Made by a program: the position numbers and the translations under genes. Under the pieces are notes generated by a model. The model was not told the origin of the DNA, searched no databases, and worked only from the letters and a program-made list of their open reading frames with translations. A DNA stretch of 64,000 nucleotides. Origin: Hymenobacter amundsenii (GTDB lineage: Bacteria; Bacteroidota; Bacteroidia; Cytophagales; Hymenobacteraceae). Positions 16,661 to 25,032 of the stretch are shown piece by piece (position 1 is the stretch's first letter; every line of letters begins with the position of its first letter). Location of the stretch: positions 34,960 to 98,959 of the forward strand of contig NZ_NIRR01000014.1 in the NCBI RefSeq assembly GCF_002204745.1. The letters run 5' to 3'.

Positions 16661-18013
16661 CTACATCCGGTCGCGCACCAGCGTGAGCACCCGCTCCATC
16701 TCGCGGCGAATGTCACTGGTGGGCACCACGTAGCCGTTGTTGAAGAAGCTGAAAGCCACTAGCCGGCCCGAACGGGTGCGCAGGTAGCCGGCCAGGTTAT
16801 GGGTGTTGGTGAGGGTGCCCGTCTTGCCCCAGAGCCAGGGGCCTGTTTTGCCCGCCAAATATGCCCGGTGCAGGGTGCCCTGCCCGCCGCCCGCCGCCAG
16901 TAAACTCAGCAGCCGGGGCTCCTGAATTTGCTGGTGCAGCAGCAGCAGCACCGCCGTCAGGCTGCGGGGCGTAAGCAGATTCAGGCGCGAAAGGCCCGAG
17001 CCATCGACCCACACCGGCGCATCGGGCAGGGTACGCAGGTAGTTGCCCTGCATGGCCCGGATAGTACGGGCAGGACTGAGCGAATCGGCCCCCAGGGCCG
17101 AGGAACACATGAGCAGCAGCTGCTCGGCCAGGAAATTGTCGCTCACCCGAATCATGCGGCGGTAGAGCGAATCGACGGGCAGACCACGCAGGGTGCGCAC
17201 CGAATCCTGGGGCCGAAGGCATAGCGGGCCGGCCGCCAGCACGGGGCGGCGCAGCGTGTCCTGGAGCAGCTGGAGCAGCAGGCCGGGGCTGGTCCGGAAC
17301 GGCACCTCATCCACCCAGTTGCGGGTAGCCGGAAACACTAAAAACTGGTTTTCTTCTAGGGGCCGGCGCACGTGGTCGTTGGCGGGGTTGGCCAGCGTGG
17401 GCGGCGCGGGAGCCGTGAGCGGCCGGAAGAAGGCCGGCAGCACGCGCGGAGCCTGGGCCGGCCGGCCATAGAAGCGCACGGTGTTGCCGTAGATGGGCAA
17501 CGGGCCGCGCTCGGGCTGAAAATAATAGCCGTAATCGTCCCAGCTCCAGCCAGGGCCGAAGGAGGGTGGAGCAGGCACAGTGGCATAGAACAGCTTTTCG
17601 GGCCGGGTGCGCAGGAACTCGTAGGCCCGGCGCGAGGGCACGTCGCCGTGGAGCAGGGTCGGGTCGCCGGTACCCCAGAAAAGCAGCGTATCGGCCCGTA
17701 GCACGTAGTGCAAACTGGGCAGCGAGTCGGGCAGCAGCCGCAGGCCGGCGTACAGGCTCAGCAGCTTCATGGTACTGGCCGGCGTGAAATAGTGGTCTTC
17801 GTTGAAGCCGAACAGCTGCTGGCCGGTGGCTACATCTACCAGGCTCAGGCCCACGTGGTGGCGGCGTAGTACGGCCGATTCGAGCAGCTGCTGGCCGAGC
17901 CAGACGGGGTTGGGAGCCGGGCGCGGCGCGGCGGGCGGGCTGGGTTGGGCAGTGAGGGCGAGGGGCAACAGGGCCAGCCCGAGGGCAAGGCAGCGAATCA
18001 GGGCGGCGTACAT
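16661..18013 (-). CDS. dacB: D-alanyl-D-alanine carboxypeptidase/endopeptidase, PBP4 type
   Basis: An exported penicillin-binding protein that trims peptidoglycan stem peptides or cuts cross-links. The 450-aa product has a signal peptide, then S80-T-M-K83 (the nucleophile box, in FTPASTMKL), VSDNFLAEQ (SxN box), DGSGLSRLN and WGKTGTLTN (KTG box), in the order expected for class C PBPs (peptidase family S13). A long insert between the first two boxes is normal for PBP4. I start at ATG 18013, which begins the signal peptide. It is a possible target of the beta-lactams the nearby class D enzyme would destroy, but the genes are 7 kb apart. Confidence 0.92.
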   Translation of the reverse strand: MYAALIRCLALGLALLPLALTAQPSPPAAPRPAPNPVWLGQQLLESAVLRRHHVGLSLVDVATGQQLFGFNEDHYFTPASTMKLLSLYAGLRLLPDSLPSLHYVLRADTLLFWGTGDPTLLHGDVPSRRAYEFLRTRPEKLFYATVPAPPSFGPGWSWDDYGYYFQPERGPLPIYGNTVRFYGRPAQAPRVLPAFFRPLTAPAPPTLANPANDHVRRPLEENQFLVFPATRNWVDEVPFRTSPGLLLQLLQDTLRRPVLAAGPLCLRPQDSVRTLRGLPVDSLYRRMIRVSDNFLAEQLLLMCSSALGADSLSPARTIRAMQGNYLRTLPDAPVWVDGSGLSRLNLLTPRSLTAVLLLLHQQIQEPRLLSLLAAGGGQGTLHRAYLAGKTGPWLWGKTGTLTNTHNLAGYLRTRSGRLVAFSFFNNGYVVPTSDIRREMERVLTLVRDRM

Positions 18014-18243
18014 ACTGCCCGCAAGTTGCGGAATAGCGGGCGAACCGGCGCATTTTTCTCGCTCGCGGACCGTTAAAATACCGATCAGCGTGCCCAGCCA
18101 AACCAACCACGTATCACTGCAAAACTACTTTCTTTACGTTTCTTCCAGGCTTTTTTTGCCGACGGGGTTAAACCCCGGCCCCCGGAGCGCTTCTATACTG
18201 CCAGAAACCGGCCACACTCGCCGCCTTACTCCCGTACGCTATT

Positions 18244-19134
18244 ATGAAAACAACCCTTCTCTCCGTCCTTTTCTTCTGCGGCCTGCTCCTGACCACGGCC
18301 CCGGCCAGCTTTGCCCAGACGGCCCCCACTTCCCAAACGACGGCAACGGCCGCGCCGGCCCACCACGAAGCCCGTGCTTACGTGCGGCAAAATGTGCTGC
18401 CCGCCGTGCGCGAACAGCGTCGGCAGCTGGAAAGCCAGCTCACGACGGCCGACCGCGCCCAACTGGCCATCTACCGCAACCAGCTGCGCGAAGTCCGGGT
18501 GCAGGGGCGCGCGCTGCGCCAGTCGCTGCGGCCAGCGGCGGGAACAGCCGCTGCTACGCCGGGTACCCGCCCCACACTCACCGAAGCCCAGCAGCAGCAG
18601 GTGCAGCAGCTCCGCACCGAAACCAAGGGCATCATGGCCAATGTGCAGCAAATGGCCCAGCGCTACACCACCGACATCAACCGCCTGACTCACGCGCTCA
18701 AACCCCAGCAGGAAAAATGGGTGGCCGATCTGCGAGCCCTCGCCCCCGCTGGCAAGCCGGAAACGGCTGCCCGTCCGGGCCGCCACCCCCGGCATGGCGG
18801 CGCGCTGGGCCGCCTGCTACGGCCCACTGCCTTCCTGCTGCTCGACCCCAATGCCCCAGCTCGGGCCGACAAAGCGCGTTCCCAGAGCCTGGTATACCCT
18901 AACCCCGCCACCACTACCACCGAGCTGGCCTACGAGGTAACGAAGGCCGGGGCCGTAACCGTGGAACTGCTCGACGGCCGGGGCAACACCCTGCGGACCG
19001 TCGCCCAGGACAGCAAACAGGACAAGGGCCCGCACACGCTGGCCGTGGAGGTAGCCGACCTGCCCGCTGGCACTTACTTCTTCAAAATCACGACCCGCGC
19101 CGGGGCCGAGACGCGCCGCTTCGTGAAGGAGTAA
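18244..19134 (+). CDS. Exported protein with type IX secretion sorting domain
   Basis: The 296-aa product has a signal peptide (cut near SFAQ) and a helical, Gln/Arg-rich middle (residues 40-170) that recalls periplasmic Spy/LTxxQ-type stress proteins. The last 80 residues form a type A type IX secretion sorting domain: LVYPNPATTTTELAY, LLDGRGN, LPAGTYFFKI and a basic RRFVKE end. Such proteins cross the outer membrane by the T9SS and are often anchored to the cell surface. The function of the helical part is unknown. Confidence 0.82.
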   Translation: MKTTLLSVLFFCGLLLTTAPASFAQTAPTSQTTATAAPAHHEARAYVRQNVLPAVREQRRQLESQLTTADRAQLAIYRNQLREVRVQGRALRQSLRPAAGTAAATPGTRPTLTEAQQQQVQQLRTETKGIMANVQQMAQRYTTDINRLTHALKPQQEKWVADLRALAPAGKPETAARPGRHPRHGGALGRLLRPTAFLLLDPNAPARADKARSQSLVYPNPATTTTELAYEVTKAGAVTVELLDGRGNTLRTVAQDSKQDKGPHTLAVEVADLPAGTYFFKITTRAGAETRRFVKE

Positions 19135-19178
19135 CAGCCAGCTGAGCCAATATGCACCTGCCTTCGGGCGTTAGGATA

Positions 19179-19209
19179 GCGGACCCGCCAGCGCGGGTCC
19201 GCTTTTTTT
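19179..19209 (+). terminator. Rho-independent terminator
   Basis: A perfect 10-bp stem (GCGGACCCGC, loop CAGC, GCGGGTCCGC) is followed by seven T. It ends the T9SS-protein transcript. Confidence 0.9.
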
Positions 19210-19233
19210 GCGGCCCGGCCGGTCGCCACCCGT

Positions 19234-19241
19234 TATCTTTA
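19234..19241 (+). promoter_or_regulatory. Candidate -7 box
   Basis: TATCTTTA lies six bases before the ATG at 19248; a TTG at 19208-19210 is 23 nt upstream. The fit to TTG-N19-TAnnTTTG is loose but would give a very short or absent leader. Confidence 0.35.
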
Positions 19242-19247
19242 CGCCCT

Positions 19248-19811
19248 ATGCTGCGCTCCTTTCTTACCTGGGTTTCGATACTTGTGATGACCACCGCCCT
19301 GGCGGCCTGCTGCGGCTCCACGGCCTGCGACTGCAACGATACCTTTGCCGATGCCGTTGGCCTGCGTTTCGATACGCTGGGCACCAGCAGCAGCCCGGCT
19401 TTCAAGGTCAGTGAGCTGCGAACCGTGTTTCTGGTGCGGCGGCTGCTCCGGCCCGATGCCCAACAGCTGCTGCTAGCCGATACCGTGCAACTGGAACGCA
19501 CCACGCTCCAGGCCCGTCAGCCGCTCATCCTCAATAATACCACACCCTTCAGTCAGGCCGGCAACCGTAAGCTCGACCAGTACGCCTACCGGGTTTACCT
19601 GGCCCCAACCCGCACGGCCAAAATCCACAGCTTCGACTATGCCATCGACAGCGTGCAACTGACCACCGAGTACCAGGCCGATGGCTGCTGCACCTGCTTC
19701 AACAACACCCGCAAGCTCGTCTATGTCAACGGCTCCGCGAGCCCCATCAACTTAAAGGACGCCGATGGCGAAAACGGCCTCGTGGAGCTCAATGTGCTGC
19801 GCAAGCCCTAA
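19248..19811 (+). CDS. Lipoprotein of unknown function
   Basis: The 187-aa product starts MLRSFLTWVSILVMTTALAACCGS, with a lipobox LAAC, so it should be lipid-anchored in the envelope. The mature part is Cys-rich near both ends (ACCGSTACDCN and DGCCTCFNN), suggesting disulfides. I do not recognise a family. Start at 19248 gives the signal; the frame is open further upstream through the terminator, which rules out earlier starts. Confidence 0.75.
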   Translation: MLRSFLTWVSILVMTTALAACCGSTACDCNDTFADAVGLRFDTLGTSSSPAFKVSELRTVFLVRRLLRPDAQQLLLADTVQLERTTLQARQPLILNNTTPFSQAGNRKLDQYAYRVYLAPTRTAKIHSFDYAIDSVQLTTEYQADGCCTCFNNTRKLVYVNGSASPINLKDADGENGLVELNVLRKP

Positions 19812-19922
19812 ACCGACGCGACGCGTGGTGCGGCATGCCACGTCCGGCGGTCCGGCAGACTCGTATAGGTCGTATGCGTGCGGCTGCCGGTTTCGGCAGG
19901 GTGCGCCCGAACCGCTTCCATT

Positions 19923-22265
19923 ATGCTGAAAGAACCCGTCGTTGCCCCTAAGTCCACTTTCCCGTTCCAAACCACGCTGAGCCTGGAGCCGCTCATTGCG
20001 TACTGGAAAGCCGGCGAAACGTCTACCAACGAAGGCATCGCCCTGCTTTCGCGCTCGGTGGGGGCCCAGGTAGCAACCGCCGACTGGGCCCGGGGGGCCA
20101 TCACCGACCTTGAACAACTCGCCTGCAACTGCGACTTGGTCGAAACGTTGATGTTGGCCGTATTTCCGCCCGCTTCCTTTCCCACCGATATCGTGGGGGC
20201 AGTGGCCCCATTTCAGCGCCACAGCTTCTACCAGACGCCCCGCTTTGCCGAGGTGCTGCTCAACGCCCAGCACATTATCAAGCAGCCGCTCAACATCACG
20301 ATGGAGCAGCTCGATACCTTTACAACCCGCATGGCCTACCAGCTCATTCTGGAGAAGGTATATGGGGTGAAGCTGCCCTTACAGGGTGGTATTATTTTCA
20401 CGGTGCCCGACTACAGTATTGGCCTGTACCGCCACTACGGCGTCGAGTTCAACGCCACGTTTCTGGAGGTGACGCTGGTGGGCGACAAGCCGGAGCTGAC
20501 GGCCGAGCAGCTCGAGTTTCTGAGCCGTAACCCCCACCGCACCGATTTGTGGCTGGAGCAGCTGCCGCCCGAGCACTTTGTTATTGAGGGCTTCAACATC
20601 CTGCACCTCGTTGATGTAACCGAGCAGGAAATTCTGTCGGAGCTAAAGTATGATCTGCTGGAGCGCGACGTGCTCCAGGCCTCCGACCGGTTGGAGCAGA
20701 TTCAGGAGAAGCTGCGGGTGTTGTTTGGCAAGCCGTTTCTGCAGCTCGGCATTGCCGCCTACGACGAGAAGAAACGGGCTTTCGTGGACTTCGGACGCAA
20801 AATCAACCACAGCTTCCTCACCAAGCAGCTACATACGCCCGACGCCAGCTCCGGCTTCCGCCAGATTTATGGCCGCCTCTGGGCCGACCGCCGCCCGTTG
20901 GTAATCGAAGACGTGGAGCAGGCCGACATTCCAGAGGATTTGCGCGAGCAGATTCTAAGCCTGGGCATCCGCTCGGCCATTCTGGCCCTGCTGCCCTACG
21001 GCAACGATACGGTGGGCTTGCTGGAACTGGGCTCGCCCAACGTGGGCGACCTCAACGAGTTCAGCCTCGAAAACGTGAACCAGTTTTTGCCCCTGTTCGC
21101 GGTGGCCGTGAAGCGCAACGCCGAAGACATTCAGACCCGGGTGCAGGCCATCGTGAAGGAGAAGTTCACGGCCATCCACCCCACCATGGAATGGCGCTTT
21201 ACCGATGCGGCCCAAAACCTGCTTCAGCAGCTGGAAGACGGCAACCGCCAGGCCGAAATGGAGGATATTGTGTTCCATGACGTGTACCCGCTGCACGGCT
21301 CCAGCGACATTCGGGGCAGCAGCACAGCCCGCAACGAGGCCATTCAGGGCGACTTGGTGGAGCACCTCACCCTGGCCGGCAAAGTACTCAAAAAGGCCTC
21401 CGAGTTTCAGCAGCTACCCATTCTCGACGAGCTGAAATTTTACGTGAGCAAGAACCTGCGCCGCTTGCGCCAAGGCATTGTGAGCGGCGACGAGGTGAAC
21501 ATTCTCGACTCGTTGCGCACCGAGATGGAGCCGCTCTTCGAGTACCTGGGCCAGAACACGGCCGAGCTACGGCCCGTCATTGCCCAGTACTGGGCCCAGA
21601 TTGACCCTGAACTGGGCATCCTCTATAAGCGCCGCAAGGCCTTCGAGCAAAGCACTACCCTGCTCAATGATGCCGTAGCCAACTACCTCGATGAGGAGGA
21701 TACCAAGGCCCAGGCCATGTTCCCGCACTACTTCCAGCGCTTCAAAACCGATGGCGTGGAGCATAATATCTACGTGGGCGCGGCATTGGTCGAAGACAAG
21801 CCTTTCGATCTGGTATTCCTCAAAAACCTGCGCCTCTGGCAGTTGCTGACGATGGTGGAAATTACGCGCCGCACGGTAGCCCTGCGCGACACGCTGCCCG
21901 TTCCGCTTGAAACCACCCAACTGATTCTCATCCACAGCCAGCCCCTGAGCATCCGTTTCCGCCAGGATGAGCGCCAGTTCGACGTGGATGGTGCCTACAA
22001 CATCCGCTACGAAATCATCAAGAAGCGCATCGACAAGGCCACTATTTTGGGCACCAACGAGCGGCTCACTCAGCCCGGCTACCTGGCCCTAGTGTACTCC
22101 CAGCAGCGCGAGGCCGACGAGTACCTCGAATACCTCGATTACCTCCAGGACCGCGGCCTGCTCGAAGACGAAATCGAGGAGCTCGAACTCGAAGAGCTCC
22201 AGGGAGCCAAAGGCCTGTTGGCGCTACGGGTAAAGGTGAAGCTGGAGGGAAGAAGTGAGAAGTGA
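19923..22265 (+). CDS. GAF domain-containing protein
   Basis: The 780-aa cytosolic protein carries a GAF-like domain around residues 255-400 (LRVLFGKPFLQLGIAAYDEKKRAFVDFG ... SAILALLPYGNDTVGLLELGSP). Long helical segments surround it, and the C-terminus ends in an acidic stretch (EDEIEELELEELQ). GAF domains bind small ligands or mediate signalling, but no kinase, cyclase or DNA-binding output domain is visible, so the role is unknown. The protein type appears conserved in Bacteroidota. ATG 19923 is preferred; an upstream GTG frame adds a poor leader. The last residues, RSEK and stop, come from a 7-bp tandem repeat. Confidence 0.8.
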   Translation: MLKEPVVAPKSTFPFQTTLSLEPLIAYWKAGETSTNEGIALLSRSVGAQVATADWARGAITDLEQLACNCDLVETLMLAVFPPASFPTDIVGAVAPFQRHSFYQTPRFAEVLLNAQHIIKQPLNITMEQLDTFTTRMAYQLILEKVYGVKLPLQGGIIFTVPDYSIGLYRHYGVEFNATFLEVTLVGDKPELTAEQLEFLSRNPHRTDLWLEQLPPEHFVIEGFNILHLVDVTEQEILSELKYDLLERDVLQASDRLEQIQEKLRVLFGKPFLQLGIAAYDEKKRAFVDFGRKINHSFLTKQLHTPDASSGFRQIYGRLWADRRPLVIEDVEQADIPEDLREQILSLGIRSAILALLPYGNDTVGLLELGSPNVGDLNEFSLENVNQFLPLFAVAVKRNAEDIQTRVQAIVKEKFTAIHPTMEWRFTDAAQNLLQQLEDGNRQAEMEDIVFHDVYPLHGSSDIRGSSTARNEAIQGDLVEHLTLAGKVLKKASEFQQLPILDELKFYVSKNLRRLRQGIVSGDEVNILDSLRTEMEPLFEYLGQNTAELRPVIAQYWAQIDPELGILYKRRKAFEQSTTLLNDAVANYLDEEDTKAQAMFPHYFQRFKTDGVEHNIYVGAALVEDKPFDLVFLKNLRLWQLLTMVEITRRTVALRDTLPVPLETTQLILIHSQPLSIRFRQDERQFDVDGAYNIRYEIIKKRIDKATILGTNERLTQPGYLALVYSQQREADEYLEYLDYLQDRGLLEDEIEELELEELQGAKGLLALRVKVKLEGRSEK

Positions 22266-22286
22266 GAAGTGAGAAGTGAGAAGTTG
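22252..22286. repeat. Heptamer tandem repeat (GAAGTGA)n
   Basis: About four and a half copies of GAAGTGA. The GAF-gene stop codon TGA at 22263-22265 lies within the second copy. Confidence 0.85.
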
Positions 22287-22348
22287 ATAACGGAGGCCGG
22301 ACTGAAAAGGGACGTCGTTTAGAGCGTAGCGAAGAATGACGTTCTTTC

Positions 22349-23023
22349 TTACCTCCTCACCCCATCACCCCTAACACTCAACCGAAACATTACCCGCAGC
22401 AGAATCAGCCAGAGTAGTGCGCCGGCGAAACCGGCCAGCACATCGGTGGCGTAATGCACATGCAGGTACACGCGGGTCAGACCGATAAGGAAGGCGAAAA
22501 GGAGGAGTGCAATGGCCCAGGCCGGGTGGTGCCGGTGCCGCCACACAATCCAGGCCAGGCAGCCGTAGAGGGCCAGCCCGATCATGGCGTGGCCGCTCGG
22601 AAAGCTCAGGCCAGCCTGCTGAAACAGAGCTGATTGGGGCCGCAGGCGGTGGAAATAGGTTTTGAGCAGTTGGTTGAGCAGGGAGGAACCCGCTACCGCC
22701 CAAAACACCTCCCAGGCTTCGTGCCGATGCTTCCACCAGCCCAATAGCAGCGGAATGCCGAGGCCGGCCGCTACCAGCCAGGGCAGCGAGGCGAAAAACG
22801 TGAGGCTCCGCACCACCGGCGTGAGACCCGGCCAGGCGGTCCGCACCGCATCAAGCTGCCCGAAAGCCCAGTTATCAAACCGCACTGAATTGGCGACGAA
22901 TACCACCCGCGTGAGGTAGAAAAACAGGACCGCCGCCCCTAAAAAAACGCTTCCTACAATCACCAATTCCAGCGTGAGCAAACTCAGCGCGGCCGTTACG
23001 CGGGCAGTTATTTTCTTGATCAC
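22349..23023 (-). CDS. PAP2 family phosphatase
   Basis: An integral membrane phosphatase of the type-2 phosphatidic acid phosphatase family, which acts on lipid or isoprenyl phosphates at the membrane surface. The 224-aa product has about six hydrophobic helices and the three signature boxes: KTYFHRLRPQ, SFPSGHAMIG and RVYLHVHYATDV. The start is GTG at 23023, which lies inside a repeat; no ATG is available near it. A second, similar gene lies 440 bp upstream on the same strand, beyond a tRNA gene. The substrate is unknown (undecaprenyl pyrophosphate is one possibility). Confidence 0.9.
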   Translation of the reverse strand: MIKKITARVTAALSLLTLELVIVGSVFLGAAVLFFYLTRVVFVANSVRFDNWAFGQLDAVRTAWPGLTPVVRSLTFFASLPWLVAAGLGIPLLLGWWKHRHEAWEVFWAVAGSSLLNQLLKTYFHRLRPQSALFQQAGLSFPSGHAMIGLALYGCLAWIVWRHRHHPAWAIALLLFAFLIGLTRVYLHVHYATDVLAGFAGALLWLILLRVMFRLSVRGDGVRR

Positions 23024-23217
23024 GGATTAGCGCTGATTTTGATCACAGATTTACGCTAATTTCTCGCTAATTACGCAGGTGTGTTGCAGCCCGTTCAATC
23101 TGCAACAGCCACCGGTGCAACAAGCCCGCCGAAGCTCGTTCTGTTTTGTGTTCAAAGCGAGCGAAACCACATCTGCCCAATCAGCGGAAAAAATCAGCGC
23201 CAACCTGTGATCAAAAG
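23014..23217. repeat. Inverted pair of GATCAC-GCGCTGATTTT motifs
   Basis: TTGATCACGGATTAGCGCTGATTTT begins at 23016, with a second imperfect copy directly after it (GATCACAGATTTACGCTAATTT). An inverted copy ends at about 23215. The 130 bp between them holds no gene. Confidence 0.5.
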
Positions 23218-23218
23218 A

Positions 23219-23248
23219 AAAAGCCGGCCCATTGCTGGACCGGCTTTT
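23219..23248. terminator. Terminator downstream of tRNA-Leu
   Basis: AAAAGCCGG and CCGGCTTTT pair across a 12-nt loop. Read on the minus strand it follows the tRNA 3' end by three bases and ends in T; the symmetric form could work in both directions. Confidence 0.8.
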
Positions 23249-23251
23249 CTG

Positions 23252-23333
23252 TGCGCTCGGGGAGACTCGAACTCCCACACCTTGCGGAACTGCCGCCTGA
23301 AGACAGCGCGTCTACCAATTTCGCCACAAGCGC
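23252..23333 (-). tRNA. tRNA-Leu (anticodon CAG)
   Basis: On the minus strand the 82-nt sequence folds as a class II tRNA. The acceptor stem pairs GCGCTTG with CGAGCGC, and the D arm contains AAATTGGTAGACGC. The anticodon stem pairs CTGTC with GGCAG around TT-CAG-GC. A variable arm (TTCCGCAAGG) and a T arm with GTTCGAGTC follow. The discriminator is A and CCA is not encoded. Anticodon CAG reads CUG, a codon used heavily in this GC-rich genome. Confidence 0.95.
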
Positions 23334-23379
23334 AGCTGTTTTTATCAATGGCCCTTCAGATAAGCGCCTTTTGATGCTG

Positions 23380-23411
23380 CAAAGATAGGCGGCTTTTCCG
23401 CAGCGCCGCAA
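23380..23411 (-). promoter_or_regulatory. Promoter of tRNA-Leu
   Basis: On the minus strand TTG (23409-23411) is followed after 21 nt by a perfect TATCTTTG (23380-23387), the Bacteroidota -33/-7 pair. The tRNA 5' end lies 46 nt downstream. Confidence 0.65.
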
Positions 23412-23463
23412 GTTTTCGCTGAAAAAAAGGCGTAAAATTATTCGGCAAAAGGCTATTTTGAGA

Positions 23464-24180
23464 CTATATAGACTGTTTTTCAGCTGATTGCAATTGCTTT
23501 TTGAAGCGCTTTCCCACCTGTATTTCCAGCTGTTTCAGCAGCGGAATAGCAATTATCAGCCAGGCAAGACCCGCCGTAAAACCGGCCAGCACGTCGGTGG
23601 CGTAGTGCACCCGCAGGTATACGCGGGTCAGGCCAATGAGCACGATTAAGGCAGACAGGGTGGCGACTACTGCGTAACGCACCGCCGGGCGGCGCAGGCT
23701 CGTCCAGGCAAAATAAATCAGCAGGCCGTAGAAGGAAGCCGAAATCATGGCGTGTCCGCTGGGGAAGCTCAGGCCCGAGGCCGAGGTAAGGGGCAGCAAG
23801 GGCCGGGGGCGCTGGTAAATCTGTTTGAGCAGCAGGTTGAGCGTAATGCTGCCTAACGCCACTACCGGCACCAGCAGCGAGTACCAGCGGTGCCGGTGCA
23901 CCAGCAGCAGCCAGGCCACCAGCACCAGTCCTGCCACCGTAATGAAGTTGCGCGAAGCCAGAAACGTGACGGCTTCCACCCACTGCTGCCGGCCCGCCCC
24001 CAGCAGCTGGCGCACCCACCGGAACGCGGCCGCATCGAAGGTGGCGGCATCCTGGTCGAACACCTCCCGGCTCAGGGCCAGGAACGCCACCACACCCGCC
24101 GTACCCAGGGTCAGGGTAATAGCAAATTCGGTTGCAAACAGGATAAAGCCGGCCAGCAGCCGGCGCAAATGGTTGGTCAT
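23464..24180 (-). CDS. PAP2 family phosphatase, second copy
   Basis: The 238-aa membrane protein repeats the signature boxes of the 22349-23023 product: KQIYQRPRP, SFPSGHAMISASFYG and RVYLRVHYATDVLAGF. The wording of the third box is nearly identical, so the two genes are likely tandem duplicates. About six membrane helices are visible. I start at ATG 24180, which opens the first hydrophobic region; the frame is open to 24285 but that part is charged and not membrane-like. It probably dephosphorylates a lipid-linked substrate. Confidence 0.9.
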   Translation of the reverse strand: MTNHLRRLLAGFILFATEFAITLTLGTAGVVAFLALSREVFDQDAATFDAAAFRWVRQLLGAGRQQWVEAVTFLASRNFITVAGLVLVAWLLLVHRHRWYSLLVPVVALGSITLNLLLKQIYQRPRPLLPLTSASGLSFPSGHAMISASFYGLLIYFAWTSLRRPAVRYAVVATLSALIVLIGLTRVYLRVHYATDVLAGFTAGLAWLIIAIPLLKQLEIQVGKRFKKQLQSAEKQSI

Positions 24181-24184
24181 GGTC

Positions 24185-24192
24185 CTAACATA
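24185..24192 (-). promoter_or_regulatory. Candidate -7 box four bases before the PAP2 ATG
   Basis: On the minus strand TATGTTAG is followed by GACC and the ATG at 24180, the same four-base spacing seen before the genes at 5691 and 44630. No matching -33 TTG was found. Confidence 0.3.
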
Positions 24193-24311
24193 CGGTAGAA
24201 CCCAGAAACGGTCGGTGGCCTGGAGCTTGCGGGTACGCTCCTTCCTGTTTGGATGAGCCATCTGCAACCGGGAAAACAGCCCCATCTTGCCCCTCGCAAC
24301 CAGTCCAACCC

Positions 24312-24959
24312 ATGCCTGCTCCCCTCCCCGACTCTGGATTTGATTACGTAGCGGCGTTTTACGACCCGTTTTCCCGGCTGGTGTACGGGCGGGCGTTGCA
24401 GCGGGCCCAGCAGGCGGCCCTGGATCGGGGCTTGCCGCCGGACCAGCCGCGGCTGCTCATCATCGGCGGGGGTTCGGGCTGGGTGTTGGGCGAGGTGCTG
24501 CGCCGCCGCCCGCAGGCCCGCATTGTGTACCTCGAAGCCTCGCCCCGGATGCTGGATCGCAGCCGGGCTTATTTGGCTAGGCACTACCCGCAGGCTGCCA
24601 ACCAAGTGAACTTTCGGCTGGGCACGGAGGAAAGCCTGGGGTCCGAGGAGCAGTTTGGTGGCCTGATTACGTTCTTTTTTCTCGATTTATTCGAGCCCGC
24701 CCGGCTCCGGCACATTATGGCGCGGCTGGGGGCAGTCCGCAAGCCGGGGGGGCCGTGGCTGCTGGCCGATTTCGGGCCGCCCCGCACCTGGTGGCACCGG
24801 CTGCTGCTAAAACTGATGTACAGTTTTTTTGGCCTGATTACCGGCATCAGCGGGCGGCGGCTCCCCCCAATTGAGGCCGAGCTGGCCCGGCTGGGACTAC
24901 ACCCGGAACCGGCCGGGCAGTTTTACGGGGGCATGGTGGAAGCCAGCGTATGGCGGTAG
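24312..24959 (+). CDS. Class I SAM-dependent methyltransferase
   Basis: The 215-aa cytosolic product has the Rossmann-type SAM motif I (LLIIGGGSGWVLGEVL, residues about 46-61), an acidic end of strand 2 (IVYLEASPRML) and a motif near LITFFFLDLF, consistent with a small-molecule methyltransferase. DYVAAFYDPFSRLVYG near the start recalls UbiE-like enzymes, but the substrate cannot be assigned. ATG 24312 is used; an upstream in-frame start at 24249 adds an unconserved, Pro-rich leader. The gene diverges from the second PAP2 gene. Confidence 0.85.
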   Translation: MPAPLPDSGFDYVAAFYDPFSRLVYGRALQRAQQAALDRGLPPDQPRLLIIGGGSGWVLGEVLRRRPQARIVYLEASPRMLDRSRAYLARHYPQAANQVNFRLGTEESLGSEEQFGGLITFFFLDLFEPARLRHIMARLGAVRKPGGPWLLADFGPPRTWWHRLLLKLMYSFFGLITGISGRRLPPIEAELARLGLHPEPAGQFYGGMVEASVWR

Positions 24960-25032
24960 GGAAAGGTCGCACGGTACCCTACTTTAGCCGGCAGGTGTTA
25001 GGTTGCAACTCCATTCTTATTTGCTGCTAATT

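Noticed and set aside
23014..23217. Small insertion element beside tRNA-Leu
   Set aside because: Inverted motifs exist but there is no transposase, no target duplication and the arms are imperfect.
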